Notes: a model not told the origin generated them from the sequence alone. Positions 1 to 10,637 are shown, numbered from the stretch's first letter. The stretch is 64,000 nucleotides of DNA from Megaustenia siamemsis (GCA_032433765.1 JAVIAB010000024.1:15765648-15829647); one strand, 5' to 3'. Numbers and translations: made by a program.

Positions 1-78
1 GGTCTAAGGTCATCGACACGTGTACGGGGCATTATATCGCCCTTTTCGTCTTGTCACGCGGTCTAGTGGAGGCTATTT
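1..78 (-). mobile_element. LINE C-like 3' remnant (very short)
   Basis: The opening stretch 'ggtctaaggtca' recurs at 2332-2366 and 14659-14716. The following part, 'gtctagtggaggctatt', recurs at 3336-3354 next to a LINE C fragment. I read it as the 3' end of that LINE family. It has no coding content, and its left edge is cut by the window. Confidence 0.35.
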
Positions 79-217
79 TAAGGTGCACTCCCTTAGTCCT
101 CGGACGAGCACAAGCAAGTAATCACGAGACGAGATATTTGAGGAACTCTAGAAACATTTTTGGTCTTGAGATGCGAATTTGAGAACAAGTAGGATTCTCT
201 CTAATCATACTTCTCTA

Positions 218-1035
218 TCATCATCATCAGGTACAGGACACCTGCTGGCGTAGGTGATCATGTCTCTCCACAACTATCGATCTCGGCAGCTATTTATCAT
301 TTCTGTTCTTGACCTTCTGCAAGCCATTCTCTTAAGCTGTCTGTTATTTTTTTCTCTTTGCTTCCCTCTATCTCTTCGTCCCTCAATTTTTCCAGTTGTT
401 ACAATATATTCTAGTTGTTCCCTTCTCATTACATGGCCAAAAAATGATGATTGTTTCTTCCTATTATTGAAAATTAGCTCTCTTTTTGCATTGACCTCTC
501 CCAGAATATCTTCATTGCTCTTCTTAGCTGTCCATGGCATTCTCAACATTTTTCTGTAAAACCACATTTCTACAGACTCCAATGATTTTCTTGTCTGTAG
601 TCCTATTGTCCATGATTCGCTTCCATATGTTAAGACTGGCTCTACGTAACATTTAAGAACTCTTTTTCTAGTTTCTATTGTCAAAAATGGATTGCATAGT
701 ATCTTCCTCATTTTTTGGAAAGCTGCTTTTGCCTGAGCCATTCTTCATCTCACGTCTTTTGTACATCTTTCGTCTGAGGTTAACAAAGTTCCCAAATATT
801 TAAATTCATTTACCTGTTTTAATATTGTTCCACTTGTCTTTATTTTGCACTGAGGTGATGTCTTTTCCTTTGTTGTTACCATTACCATAACCTCTGTCGT
901 TTTGCTATTAAGGCTGAGTCCTTTATTTTTGCTTTCTTTCACTATAATGTCCAACATTTCTTGTAACTCATTTTCATTCTTAGCGATTAAGACTGTATCA
1001 TCAGCATACCTTATATTATTTATGTTTCTCTATAT
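218..1035 (-). mobile_element. LINE A1 fragment (RTE-like reverse transcriptase C-terminal half)
   Basis: Read on the minus strand, this is a 5'-truncated non-LTR retrotransposon running from the RT catalytic box to the 3' end. The YADD box (palm motif C) is encoded at 997-1008. It is followed by LTSDERCTKDVR and then the C-terminal region with YGSESWTI, WFYRKMLRM and SFFGHVMRREQLEYIVTTGK. The frame is split in two around 741-745 and degraded at the end, so it is dead. The 3' end is the LINE A1 type, with a (GAT)n tail at 218-231. The similarity is to endonuclease-reverse transcriptase proteins of RTE-type LINEs; the clade is from memory of the family, not a search. Confidence 0.8.
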
Positions 1036-1142
1036 GTGAGCAATATTCAATCTATGACATCCATGAAGACAAGCTATGTCCGTAAAGCTGTTGACGGTGT
1101 CACTTGAGAAGAAATGAAAACCGCCACATTATAATGGAGTCT

Positions 1143-1665
1143 CATTATTATGTGCCATACCGGTTGGCGTAGGAGATCATGTCCTTCCACAAGCGTTTAT
1201 CCACAGTGCGTCGTATCAGCTCTGTTGTTGACTGTTTTCCATGTCATGACACCAAGCTATCCAGTATTTTCTCTCTTTGTCGTCTGCGATCACTCTTTTC
1301 CTGTATTTTGCCAGTTGTAACCAAATATTCCAACTTTCCTCATCTCATGATGTGTCCGAAAAATGTTTGTTTCTTTCTGATATTTTTGGAGCTCCCTTTT
1401 TGTGTTGGCCTTCTTGAGAATTTCCTCATTGGTCTTTTTAACTGTCCAGAGAACTTTCAACATTCTTCTGAGAAATGCCATTTCTGTGACCTCTAATCGT
1501 CTTTTCATTATTTGTTTCTTTACTGTCCATGATTCGCTTCAATAGGTCAGAATTGGCTCTATGTAGCACTGATGAACTCTCTTTGTCATTTCTATTGACA
1601 TAGATTCGTTGCATAAAACTGTTTTCATTTTCTGAGATGCTATTTTGCCCTGGACTATTCTGTTT
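1143..1665 (-). mobile_element. LINE A2 fragment (RT C-terminal region)
   Basis: Minus-strand copy of the A2 subfamily. It carries the 3' end that reads gccataccggttggcgta on the plus strand and coding remnants such as RRLEVTEMAFLRRMLKVLW. Several frameshifts break it. It lies directly beside the A1 fragment in the same orientation, and no target duplication could be seen. Confidence 0.75.
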
Positions 1666-1955
1666 TATTATTTTATTTCGGTGGAGTCTGCGTGTATAAA
1701 ATAACTACAAATTGCCACAAGTCAAGAAGAGATCAGCTCCAATGACTCTAGCAGAGCTCGGAAAATTTAAAAAAAAGTAATTAAATTCGACAATATTGTT
1801 TAGAGATAAACACGCATATGAAATAAACAAAATATTGAAAAACTATATGGGGTCTCGCGTGGAGCTGGAGAGAGCGTGTAAAATAAACATAAAATGGTTT
1901 GGAACAACTAAACTACAATGTTTCAGCAAAAACCTTAATCAGTTATAACAAGCAA

Positions 1956-2277
1956 AGGTAAAGTACGAGACTTGAACCGCCGTCTTAGCACGGAGTTTTC
2001 ACCCATATGTGCTCGGCCGCCTATTCAGAAGTATTCGGAGACTACGGGACAGTGTCGCTTCAAGCATCGAAATTCACGATGCGAGGCGGAATTCCTGGCC
2101 TTCCCAAAGCACTACCCTGGTACCCATTTCTGGCTGAGGCTAGGTTGACCGCGGGGGTAAATTTTTTTTTTCCAACCACAAGTACAAATCACACTGCTCC
2201 CAGGGGGAATCGAACACCGGTTGTCCGAACGTCGGAAGCCGAGTGTGGTGGTTTTCCGAACTAGGCTACCGAGGCCT
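1956..2277 (-). mobile_element. SINE2, near full-length
   Basis: Minus strand. The tRNA-like head is at 2200-2277 in plus coordinates, with an A box of the TAGCCTAGTTCGG type and a B box around GTTCGATTCCC. About 240 bp of body follows, ending in 'aagtctcgtactttacct' when read on the minus strand. Other copies are at 20787, 37186, 37455 and 61577. The poly-T stretch at 2162-2171 is a body feature shared with those copies. Confidence 0.8.
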
Positions 2278-2331
2278 CTAATAATAACAAACTATTAATA
2301 GTTGATGATTGTTTTTAATGGTATCTACTTT

Positions 2332-2366
2332 GGTCTAAGGTCACCGTCTCGTGTACGGTGCATTAT
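2332..2366. repeat. short copy of the 'ggtctaaggtca' repeat
   Basis: This 35-bp match to the start of the window (ggtctaaggtcaccg then gtgtacgg) is probably part of a LINE C or related 3' end. It lies just upstream of LINE A2. Too short to classify. Confidence 0.3.
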
Positions 2367-2429
2367 TATAGAGTAGTATCAATATAACATACGAGTGTTA
2401 TTGTTATAAAGCGGTATTATTTTATTTCA

Positions 2430-2945
2430 GGCCAAAATAGCATTTCAGAAAATGAAAAATATCTTATGCAACAAATCTATGTCAATAAAAATGAGAAAGA
2501 GATTTCATCGGTGCTATATAGAACCAATTCTGACCTATGGAAGCGAATCATGGACAGTAGACAAACAAATGAATAGACGATTACAGGCCACAGAGATGGC
2601 ATTTCTCAGAAGAATGTTGAAAGTTCCCTGGACAGCTAAAAAGATCAATGAGGAAGTTCTCAAAGAAGCCAGCACAAAAAGGCAGCTCTTAAAAAACATC
2701 AGAAAGAAGCAATCAACATTTTTCGAGCACATCATGAGAAGAGGAAAGTTGGAATACTTGGTTACAACTGGCAAAATAAAAGGAAAGAGAGATCGTGGGC
2801 GACAAAGAGAGAAAATACTGGATAGCTTGGTGTCATGGCATGGAAAACAGTCAACAACAGAACTGATACGAAGCACTGTAGATAGAAGATTGTGGAGGGA
2901 CATGATCACCTACGCCAACCGGTATGGCACATGATGATGATAATT
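2430..2945 (+). mobile_element. LINE A2 fragment with uninterrupted C-terminal frame
   Basis: The open frame at 2452-2934 (160 codons) encodes the C-terminal part of the LINE A2 reverse transcriptase polyprotein. It runs from MKNILCNKSMSIKMRKR through YGSESWTVDKQ, FLRRMLKVPWTAKK and FFEHIMRRGKLEYLV to WRDMITYANRYGT and a stop. The whole catalytic RT core is missing, so it cannot act as a polymerase. The open frame reflects youth rather than function. The (ATG)n-type tail follows the stop directly. Confidence 0.85.
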
Positions 2946-2999
2946 ATTGTATTATTACAAAGCATTATATTATTGTCAAGTATATATATATATATATAT

Positions 3000-3245
3000 G
3001 GGAGCCGCGATAGCTCAGTGGTTAGTGAACTGGACTACAAAGGACAAAGGGTAGGGTTCGATCCCAACCGACGGCTTCCGGGTTCACCCAGCCCTAAATG
3101 GGTACCGGATTTTTCTGGGAAAGTAAACCCGCGCGGGCGTAATACCGACCACATTACCTCGAAAATCATGTGCTGAAGGTCTGTAAAATTTATGGTAACT
3201 AACACCATATTCTCTACACGCCACTTGGCGTGACGGGGGTACTTT

Positions 3246-3252
<7 letters not shown>
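3000..3252 (+). mobile_element. SINE1, full-length
   Basis: The tRNA-derived head GGGAGCCGCGATAGCTCAG has an A box (TAGCTCAGTGG) and a B box (GGTTCGATCCC), and its start pairs with the later GGCTTCC as an acceptor stem would. The unrelated body ends in the hairpin acgccacttggcgt and a tactttacttt tail. It sits between two (AT)n runs, so it inserted in or next to an AT microsatellite. The donor tRNA species is not assigned. Confidence 0.88.

Positions 3253-3314
<62 letters not shown>
3251..3314. repeat. (AT)n microsatellite
   Basis: About 62 bp of almost pure AT dinucleotide directly after the SINE1 tail. A shorter (AT)n run at 2978-2999 precedes the same SINE, so the two runs may be one interrupted array. 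Confidence 0.95.
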
Positions 3315-3317
<3 letters not shown>

Positions 3318-3608
3318 CCTTTTCGTCTTGTCAGACAGTCTAGTGGAGGCTATTGTGTATTATTTTTTAGGTTTTGTTTTTGTCGAACAGCTTCTCTCGT
3401 GGCTAATTCTACCAATGTTTGACAAATACACACGGCCACAGAACGAACAAGTCAGGCCCCCTGATTCACAGTGTTTTCCGTCCTTTTTCATGAGTCTTTT
3501 CTCTTCCAAATTTTACCTTAGCACAGTCTCAAATGATGTTCTACCGTTCCTTATACATGCTCTCCATGATGTGCGATCACTTGCCAGATGTTCCCAGTCT
3601 TTATCACG
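3315..3608 (-). mobile_element. LINE C 3' fragment (degraded)
   Basis: The plus-strand text 'cttctctcgtggctaattc' matches the LINE C 3' region at 62085-62110. The two copies stay alignable through the acagaacga segment and the Cys/Ser-rich C-terminal region of the minus-strand frame. No usable reading frame remains. Confidence 0.55.
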
Positions 3609-4156
3609 TATGTAGAAGTCACTCAAAGATGATTTACAGATATCTCTCTATAAACATTGAGTTATTGAACTGTTAATGGGCTATCATCAATGCATTTCGA
3701 ACATGCTCATAGGTGCTCAGATCCCCCTCCTCAGCAACGTCCAGCGTCTAACGACTCCAGTTCTGTGTTGGTTGATAAGTCCTCTTACGCGCCCACTAAG
3801 CTTCTCGTTTCTGCCTGTACCCATTTTTACTTCCAACTCTTTCATCGGAAGAAATTACGCTCATGATGACTCATGGTTGTCAAAGTCCTGAGTCCTTCCC
3901 GCTTAAATACAAAATAAATAAACAAATAATAAATAAATAAATCCCTTCTTGTTTCAACAGCCTTTTCTCATTTGCTCCTATCTTCAAAATATCACATACA
4001 TCTACCAGATGTTCACAAGTTCTTTGTTTTTTTGGGGGGGTTTTTTGCGTTCACCAGCGTTCATATGAACTGAATTCTGCATGTGTGGTCTCTCGCCGAA
4101 CAAGCAGATAACTCCGTCTTAAAATGTACTCGCGTACATATTTCTACAACGGTACA
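3609..4156. other. unassigned intergenic sequence
   Basis: No gene was recognised. The stretch holds an open frame at 3676-3891 with no recognisable product, an (AAAT)n-like run at 3911-3942 and a G/T-rich tract around 4030-4046. The segment at 3675-3890 has balanced composition and could be a degraded mobile element. Confidence 0.4.
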
Positions 4157-4741
4157 TTTAACTGGGACATACTATAACCAATGATGGAAAATGCAAAACT
4201 GAAATAAACAAAAGAATAGGTATGGTAAACAAGTAATTTTAATGCCATGAAAATATACTAACAACAAAACAAATATCAACAGGGCTGAAACTAAGAATGG
4301 CAAAATGTTACATCTTCTCAATATTCCTGTATGGTGCAGAAACATGGACATTAGACAAGAAAACAGAACAGAAAATTGAAGCCTTTGAAATGTGGATTTA
4401 TAGAAGAATATGTAGAATTGGTTGGAAACAAAAGATAACAAACGAGGAAGTTTTAAAACAACTGAAAATAAAAAGAGAACTACTAAATACAATTAAGACA
4501 AGACAAATGAAATTTTTGGGCATGTTAAAAGACACAACAGCCTACTAAAAGTAATATTGGAAGGAAAAATACAAGGTAAAAGAGGCAGAGGCAGACCAAG
4601 ACTAACATGGACGAGTAACATCAAAAGATGGACAAGTCAATCTGTGTCAGCCTGCCCCATCAAAGCAAGAAACAGAGTAGAATGGCGATCCATGGTAGCC
4701 AACCTTCGTTGAGGAGAAGGCACACGATGATGATGATGACA
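4157..4741 (+). mobile_element. LINE A3 fragment
   Basis: A3 subfamily, 5'-truncated. The coding remnant at 4297-4548 reads LYGAETWTLDKKTEQKIEAF and WIYRRICRIGWK. It then shifts frame around 4520 and continues into the GKRGRGRPRLTW region. The 3' end shows the A3 signature (atggtagccaaccttcg) and a (GAT)n tail at 4727-4738. Confidence 0.82.
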
Positions 4742-4766
4742 TTTAACTCTTCCGTCATGTAATTTT

Positions 4767-4920
4767 TCCGTCGGTGGGTAATTGACGTTTTAAGCTGGGC
4801 CTCGCTGCTGAGACTAGAAGTGGTTGCCGCAGAGAGAAATCACAAATAACAATCCCAATGCCGAGATTTTAACTCGCAACCACTCTGTCTCGAGACAAAC
4901 GTCCTACCTCGAGACCAACT
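4767..4920 (-). mobile_element. SINE3 fragment
   Basis: The minus-strand tRNA-like head reads 'ggtctcgaggtaggacg', and a TTAAAATCTCGGC stretch stands in place of the B box. The body (ctgcggcaaccacttc) matches the better copies at 6535 and 39625. It is truncated before the 3' end. Confidence 0.65.
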
Positions 4921-5617
4921 AGTCCCCTGTTCACGTGCTTAAGTATTTCCAAACTTGTTATTCAATGTCCATGTTTCTCCGCGATAACTTCCTTAACAAC
5001 TCTCTGGCATTGTTTGCCTCCATCATAAACTCCTTTTACAAATTCTATCTCCAAACTTAACATAATATTACATGAACATGCTTTTGCTATAATCATTGAT
5101 TGTGTCCTGCTTTTCGTCTGGTGGTGGCCTGGCTTACGAAGCATTTACAGGAACAAAAACTAATCCCATCTTCAGTATAAAACCTCAAGGGGGGAAAAGA
5201 ACGAAAACCTTCAAGGATTTCACAGATTCTCACTGATTGCATGATTATAATTCCAAATTATGTGAAATCGTGCACTAGAATTCTATTATTATAAGATTGT
5301 GGGTTGTTTGCAAGTGCTGTGGGAGAAGTGGTGCATACAATGCATAATATGAGAACCTTTGAAATAGCTTTAAACAACGGAAGGACGAATAGGGGAGATA
5401 ATTACATTTGAGAGGGAAGTAATTTCTCCGATTAAAAAAAAAAATACAAGGAATGCAGTTTGTTATACAAGGGAGAGAATCCATTAAAAGAGTTATGTTC
5501 CCTTGTTTTATATACGCATATATTAAGATAGAGAGAAGAGGAAGGTGAACCGAAGGGAGTGGGAGCAACAATAAATTTGGAAGGGATGTGAGATGGTGAG
5601 AATGAGTGTGGAGAGAG
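4921..5617. other. unassigned intergenic sequence
   Basis: AT-rich, with only short chance frames on both strands and no recognisable protein motif or repeat. It ends where the 33-bp minisatellite starts. Confidence 0.4.
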
Positions 5618-6090
5618 ATTGAGGGATGATCTATACGATTTAGACAGAATATTGAGGGAGGATCTATATGATTTAGACATAATATTGAGGGAGGATCTAT
5701 ATGATTTAGACATCATATTGAGGGAGGATCTATATGATTTAGACATAATATTGAGGGAGGATCTATATGATTTAGACAGAATATTGAGGGAGGATCTATA
5801 CGATTTAGACATAATATTGAGGGAGGATCTATACGATTTAGACATAATATTGAGGGAGGATCTATACGATTTAGACATAATATTGAGGGAGGATCTATAT
5901 GATTTAGACATAATATTGAGGGAGGATCTATATGATTTAGACAGAATATTGAGGGATGATCTATATGATTTAGACAGAATATTGAGGGAGGATCTATACG
6001 ATTTAGACAGAATATTGAGGGAGGATCTATACGATTTAGACAGAATAGTGAGGGAGGATCTAAACGATTTAGACAGTATATTGAGGCAGA
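5618..6090. repeat. 33-bp minisatellite, about 14 copies
   Basis: The unit is gaggatctatatgatttag followed by acataatattgag. It has an exact 33-bp period and little variation (atat/atac, cata/caga). Because 33 is divisible by three, it leaves open frames on both strands, translating as REDLYDLDIIL on plus and KSYRSSLNIMS on minus. I regard neither as a gene. A GA-rich run at 6118-6190 follows. Confidence 0.95.
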
Positions 6091-6190
6091 TAAAGGGAAA
6101 TAACAAGCAAGAGTTAGAAAGAGGCAGCGAGAGAGAAAGAGAGAGTTAGAGAGAGAGGAAAAAAGAACGAGAGAAAGAGGGAAAGATTAA

Positions 6191-6534
6191 GTAAGTAACA
6201 AAATATATTACGTTCTAGAAATTACTGAGGATAAAAAAGAGAGTAAGAAAATAAAGCTATTGCTATGACGTCAAAACGCGTAATTTTTTCTTCCCCCCTT
6301 TTTTTCCCCCCACAATATTAGGATACAAACGTAAATGTCAGTAACGTGTTTACAAAAGTTAAAATGGAAGATTAACAAGACCAGCAGTGATGGTAAGTGC
6401 GTGTAAAATCAATTAATGCAAGCAATTGAATAATGAACGCCAAACACCTGGTGAACAAGCCGACCGATTCCAACACCGCGCGCGCTCAAAGGTTATGTAA
6501 CGGTGAGGATTTCTTGTACTCGTCAACACCTGGG
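6191..6534. other. unassigned sequence
   Basis: No gene or repeat was recognised. The stretch contains homopolymer T and C tracts at 6283-6310 and ends at the SINE3 copy. Confidence 0.4.
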
Positions 6535-6798
6535 GGTCTGGTTGGTCTCGAGGCAAGACGCCGGTCTCGAGACAGAGTGGTTGTGGGTTCAAATCCTGGC
6601 CACATCAGTTGGGATTTTTTTAATGATTTCTCTCTGCGGCAACCAGCCCTGGTCTCAGCAGCGAGGCTCATCGACGGAAAAAAATATGAGTACATCAAAG
6701 ACGGAGCAATCTGCCTGTGCGGCGAGGAACCCCTGTGCACACGGCTACCAGGGAAAAACGGTTTAACATGCAAAATTCAATTGCTAGTCTCTAGGTAC
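6535..6798 (+). mobile_element. SINE3, near full-length
   Basis: The tRNA-like head 'ggtctcgaggcaagacgcc' leads to a B box GGGTTCAAATCC. The body has ctctgcggcaaccagccctg and a 3' part gggaaaaacggtttaac. It is about 85% similar by eye to the 39625 copy. Open frames here on both strands are chance frames across the SINE. A LINE A2 fragment abuts its end. Confidence 0.78.
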
Positions 6799-7316
6799 TT
6801 CATCATCATCATGTGCCATACCGGTTGGCGTAGGCGATCATGTCCTTCCACAATCTTCTATCTACAGTGCATCGTATCAGTTCTGTTGTTGACTGTTTAC
6901 CATGCCATGATACCAAGCTATCCAGTATTGTCTCTCTTTGTCGTCCACGATCTCTCTTTCCTTTTATTTTGCCAGTTGTAACCAAGTATTCCAACTTTCC
7001 TCATCTCTTGATGGGCCCGAAAAATGTTGATTGTTTCTTTCTGATGTTTTTTAGGAGCTGCCATTTTGTGTTGACGTCTTTGAGAATTTCCTCATTGGTA
7101 TTTTTAGCTGTCCAGGGAACTTTCAACATTCTTCTGAGAAATGCCATCTCTGTGGCCTCTAATCGTCTTTTCATTTGTTTGTCTACTGTCCATGACTCGC
7201 TTCCATAGGTCAGAATTGGTTCTATATAGCACCGATGAACTCTCTTTTCACTTTTATTGACATAGATTTGTTGCATAAGATATTTTTTTTTCATTTTCTG
7301 AAATGCTATTTGGCCT
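6799..7316 (-). mobile_element. LINE A2 fragment
   Basis: Minus strand. The frames 6809-6994 and 7001-7294 encode adjoining parts of the RT C-terminus (GKLEYLVTTGKIKG-type text and RRLEATEMAFLRRMLKVPW), split by a frameshift near 7000. The (ATG)n tail is at 6799-6809. It stops at the same point ('gctcaggccaaa') as several other A2 fragments. Confidence 0.82.
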
Positions 7317-7420
7317 GAGCTATTTTGCTAGGGACTTCGCCTGAAGTTATTTTGCTAGGGACTTCGCCTGAAGGTATTTTGCTAGGGACTTCGCCAAAAG
7401 TAAAAGCTGGCGAATGCAAA
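7317..7420. repeat. three tandem copies of a SINE3 3'-end unit
   Basis: The unit attttgctagggacttcgcc plus 7 bp repeats three times with a 27-bp period. It resembles the SINE3 3' end at 39918-39960 (ctagggacttcgtcaaaggt). This is a small tandem expansion of a SINE tail. Confidence 0.6.
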
Positions 7421-7778
7421 AATACTCGTCAACTTAGATTTGGAGAATCAATAAGTAACAAAATGAACAATGAGGGTACACCATGAGAGCACTAGAACAA
7501 AGATCTGACTACAACAAAAGCTTTACTCGCGTTCTCACTCACATTATTTTACATACGTTTTCACTAAGTTTTAGCATAAATATTGAATATTAGAAACAGT
7601 AGGAAAAGTAAACAGCTGAAGAGCCAACAAAAGGTAAAAGGCAACTTACTAAATCTATTCTCAATCTGACCTAATCTTTCATCAAATGGGGAAGGAAAGA
7701 AGTAGGGTATATTTTTTATTAATCTCTTCAAAACAAAAATACTAATTCGAGCTTTTTTTTTCTATGAGTGAAAATGAG
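7421..7778. other. unassigned AT-rich sequence
   Basis: No gene or known repeat was recognised between the SINE3-tail repeat and the GA/GAT microsatellite. Confidence 0.4.
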
Positions 7779-7965
7779 AGAGAGAGAGAGAGAGAGAGAT
7801 GATGATGATGATGGTGATGATGATGATGATGATGGTGATGATGCTGATGATGGTGATGATGATGATGATGGCGATGATGATGGCGATGATGATGATGATG
7901 ATGGTGATGATGATGGTGATGATGATGATGGTGATAATGATGGTGATGATGATGATGATGGTGTC
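7779..7965. repeat. (GA)n followed by (GAT/GGT)n microsatellite
   Basis: Twenty bases of GA run straight into about 165 bp of imperfect GAT with scattered GGT and GCT. The frames here (poly-Asp, poly-Met, poly-Ile) are simple-repeat artefacts. The GAT stretch resembles an over-expanded LINE A tail, but no LINE sequence adjoins it. Confidence 0.95.
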
Positions 7966-8224
7966 CAAATCAGATGCCAAAAGATATCGAAGAGAGGTGA
8001 AACGGTCAGACACAACATAGATGGAGTTTGTACATTCTACGGGTCGGATTTGTCTATCCAATATTAATAGATTCAGTCAGGTAGGAAGCTGCTTAATAAA
8101 ACATTCAGCATACGACACTAATATATTACTAAACAACTGTCAAATTATGATTGCTTGCTACCAACTGCCCGCCATGAAGCCAGAGACCAAATATATATAA
8201 TTATGGTTGGGTAATGTAATTTAA

Positions 8225-8497
8225 TTCCCGTGTGTTGCCGGGGCCTCATTATGAGGGAAGTAAAGAATAGTGACACTGTGACCTTCCAGGCATGTCGTAA
8301 GAGGCGACTAATGAGGTTGATCGATAGCTTGACAAGCTGTCATTGTAAAAAGTATTGTTATGGAAACAGCGCCATATATTTTAGAGCAGTGATTTCTGCA
8401 ATATGTGCCACTTTGGCACGCAAGGTTTCTGTTTTTGAGATTGTGGTTCTGCCCTATGTGCCGTCTTCGGCTCGAAAGGACAATAGATAGATAGAAT
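8225..8497 (+). mobile_element. SINE4 (GATA-tailed retroposon)
   Basis: It starts near gtgttgccggggcctcatta and includes ggcatgtcgtaagaggcgac. It ends in 'cttcggctcgaaaggaca' and an (ATAG)n tail. Parts recur at 39971-40060 (ccggggacc, aatgacgtaagaagcgac), and its 3' end recurs inside a SINE1 at 53091-53161. The open frame at 8230-8490 is probably fortuitous. Classing it as a SINE rests on the tail and the dispersed copies; no clear pol III boxes were seen. Confidence 0.6.
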
Positions 8498-8503
8498 ATA
8501 ATT

Positions 8504-8742
8504 TGAAAAAAAAAAAAGTAAAGAGCCCCGTCACGCCAAGTGGCGTATAGGGAATATGGTGTTAGTAACCATAATTTTTATAGACCTTCGGCGCGTGATT
8601 TTTGGGGTAGTGTGGTCGGTATTACGCCCGTGCCGCTTTACTTTCCAAGAAAAAATCCGGTACCCATTTAAGGCTCGGTGAACCCGAATACCGTCGATCA
8701 GGATCGAACACGTTCTAGTCCTTTGTAGTCCAGTTCACGGAC
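8504..8742 (-). mobile_element. SINE1, 5'-truncated
   Basis: Minus strand. The 3' hairpin (acgccaagtggcgt) and poly-T tail (the A run at 8506-8518) are intact. The tRNA head keeps a damaged B box, but the A box is replaced by LINE A2 sequence at 8743. Confidence 0.8.
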
Positions 8743-8744
8743 AT

Positions 8745-9048
8745 TTCAGGAAATTAAAAACGTTTTGTGCAAAAAGTTTATGTTAATATAAGTAAGAAAG
8801 AACGTTCAGCGGTGCTATATAGAGCCAATTCTGACATAAGGAGGTTAATCATGGACAGAAGACAACAAACAAATGAAAAGACGAGTAGAGGCCACAGAGA
8901 TTGGATTTCTCAGAAGAATGTTGAAAGTTTCCGGCAAAGCTGAAAAGATCAACGAGGACTAACACAAACAGTGAGATTCTAAAGACTATCAGAAAGAAAC
9001 AATCAACATTTTTCGGGTACATCTTGAGAAGAAGAAAGTTGGAATACT
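8745..9048 (+). mobile_element. LINE A2 fragment, degraded
   Basis: Recognisable by ttcagcggtgctatatagag, the 'atttctcagaagaatgttg' segment and catttttcgggtac. Many small indels leave no reading frame. It ends abruptly against an A3 scrap on the other strand. Confidence 0.65.
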
Positions 9049-9049
9049 A

Positions 9050-9140
9050 TCATCATCACCGAGTGCCATCTCCGAAACGAAGGTTGGCTACCATGGAGAG
9101 ACATTCTGCTCTGTCTCTTGCTTTGATGGAAAAATAGTAG
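9050..9140 (-). mobile_element. LINE A3 3'-end scrap
   Basis: Carries only the last 90 bp of A3: a (GAT)n tail at 9050-9058, then gagtgccatctccgaaacga and the tctcttgctttgatgg segment. Confidence 0.7.
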
Positions 9141-9845
9141 ATGAAAAATAAAATAGTAGAGGGACTTCCGTTTCCATGATGGCGGAACTAAGTCACGTTC
9201 TCTCGATCGCTGCAGAAATTGCTTTGGAATCTGATCAATTTTGGCTTTCCGTTGCAATTTTCTGCATTCAAGTCGAAATGATGTTTTACTTATTATATTT
9301 ACGCCAATTAATTGGCGTTGCACGCACGGCAATACTCGGTTTTGACAAATCAGGTGTTGTGAATGCGACCTTCCACCGTCTAGTGTTGATCTGCGTTTTA
9401 CGTCACAATGAGTGCTGTTCAATGACCGTTGATGGTGTTTGCCGCAGGTTATTTACAATTTCCAATGCATTAATGTGGTGGGCTCCGTCAAGTCAGCCGA
9501 AGTTTTATCTCACTGGGGAATTTGCACCATGTTTCGTTCGTTGTAGACTGCATTCACTATAGTAATCAGGAATCCATGGGCGCAGCCTTTTTGTGCGTGC
9601 TACGTCATCATAATGACTCATCGTGTGTCCCAAGACCGACCATGCGCTAATCTTGCGATCTGTTGTTTGGTGTGCAACGGGGATAATCTGACGACGAACT
9701 GTGTTTTGTATGTTCGGAGTTGGAGTCAAATACGATGTCCTAACATCATCAAGCGCTATACATTTAAATTCTATGACGATCATCATTTTCAGGAGGAAGT
9801 GAACTTCCGGGCAATATGGTGGATAGGCGGCAGGGACCATTGAAG
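9141..9845. other. unassigned segment with 129-codon open frame
   Basis: GC content is more even than in the neighbours, and no repeat family was recognised. A frame at 9176-9562 begins MMAELSHVLSIAAEIALESD and has no domain I can name. It starts inside acttccgtttccatgatggc, which resembles the ETS plus YY1 layout of animal housekeeping promoters. A similar cttccggg...atggtgg pair sits near 9806-9824. This could be a promoter and first exon, or a MITE whose ends carry such motifs. A dispersed repeat follows at 9850. Confidence 0.35.
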
Positions 9846-9849
9846 GCTA

Positions 9850-10172
9850 TGCATGAAAAGTGTTCCTTGTTGCAGTTTCCTCATATTCCAAGTCCGGCTT
9901 GTTGCAGGAGTTACTGAGTTAAGTGCTCTGTGCACACCATGAGCTGTGTGTTTCATCCGTTTTGATCATGTTTCGATATTGCAATTGTTCACGATGAATG
10001 CTGATATCGTATGATAGGAAACAGTTAGCCGTGTTCACTTTCTATGCGGTTTCGCCTTATGTCTTTTGGCGTGTGCTGGGACTGCTATGATGAGGACTAC
10101 AGCTACCGTTATTTGTTTGGGAGATGAGTTAATATCTCGGATGATTCCACTGGCACGGGCGGTTGAGCAATT
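9850..10172 (+). repeat. unclassified dispersed repeat X, copy 1
   Basis: About 320 bp, marked by atgtcttttggcgtgtgctg, ttcactttctatgcggtttc and attccactggcacgggcggt. Further copies are at 14366 (same strand) and 51150 (opposite strand). No coding potential, tRNA head or terminal repeats were found. Confidence 0.7.
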
Positions 10173-10177
10173 CCTCT

Positions 10178-10390
10178 TCTTCTTCTACCTTTTTAGCTCC
10201 CAGTGGAGCATAGGTCTTCAACAAACACTTTCCAAGACGTTCTGTTTTTTGCCATTCATTTAAGATCATTCCATGTCTTCCCCATCATCTTCATCTCTGC
10301 TTCTATCTGTCTTCTCCAAGAATTCCTTGTTCCCTTACGGCTTTCTCCGGCTTGCGTCATATGTCTCTTAGACAGAGAGCCCTTCTCTTT
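10178..10390 (-). mobile_element. LINE B 3'-end fragment
   Basis: It matches the 3' end of the LINE B at 44001 (tttagctcccagtggagcat, cttcaacaaacactttccaa, attccatgtcttccccatca). It is truncated within the C-terminal coding part and lies directly after repeat X. Confidence 0.8.
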
Positions 10391-10494
10391 CCTGGATGGC
10401 GGATTAATTTTTTCTTTCTTTGACTTGTCCATGTTTGTGAAGTTTTTTCGGCTTATTTTTTTTACAGTATGGGATAGCCAGTCCCATGACCAAC

Positions 10495-10637
10495 AGAAGT
10501 AATAAAATAGTAGAAGTAATAAAATAATAGAAGTAATAAAATAGAAGTAATAAAATAGTAGAAGAAATAAAATAGTAGAAGAATAAAATAGTAGAAGTAA
10601 TAAATAAATAGAAGTAATAAAATAGTAGAAGAAATAA
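10495..10637. repeat. about 17-bp AT-rich minisatellite
   Basis: Unit taataaaatagtagaag with length variants, about 8 copies. It abuts the 5' end of a SINE1 copy. Confidence 0.85.

Noticed and set aside
3000..3080. Functional tRNA gene at SINE1 heads
   Set aside because: A and B boxes are present, but the same head recurs with the same unrelated body in about 13 copies. The anticodon arm does not fold cleanly and the copies have retroposon TSDs.
6433..6981. 182-codon plus-strand frame
   Set aside because: It spans a SINE3 and the antisense of LINE A2. Its text is the reverse complement of known repeats, with no independent domain.
7768..8067. Poly-Asp acidic protein frame
   Set aside because: Encoded wholly by the (GAT)n microsatellite.
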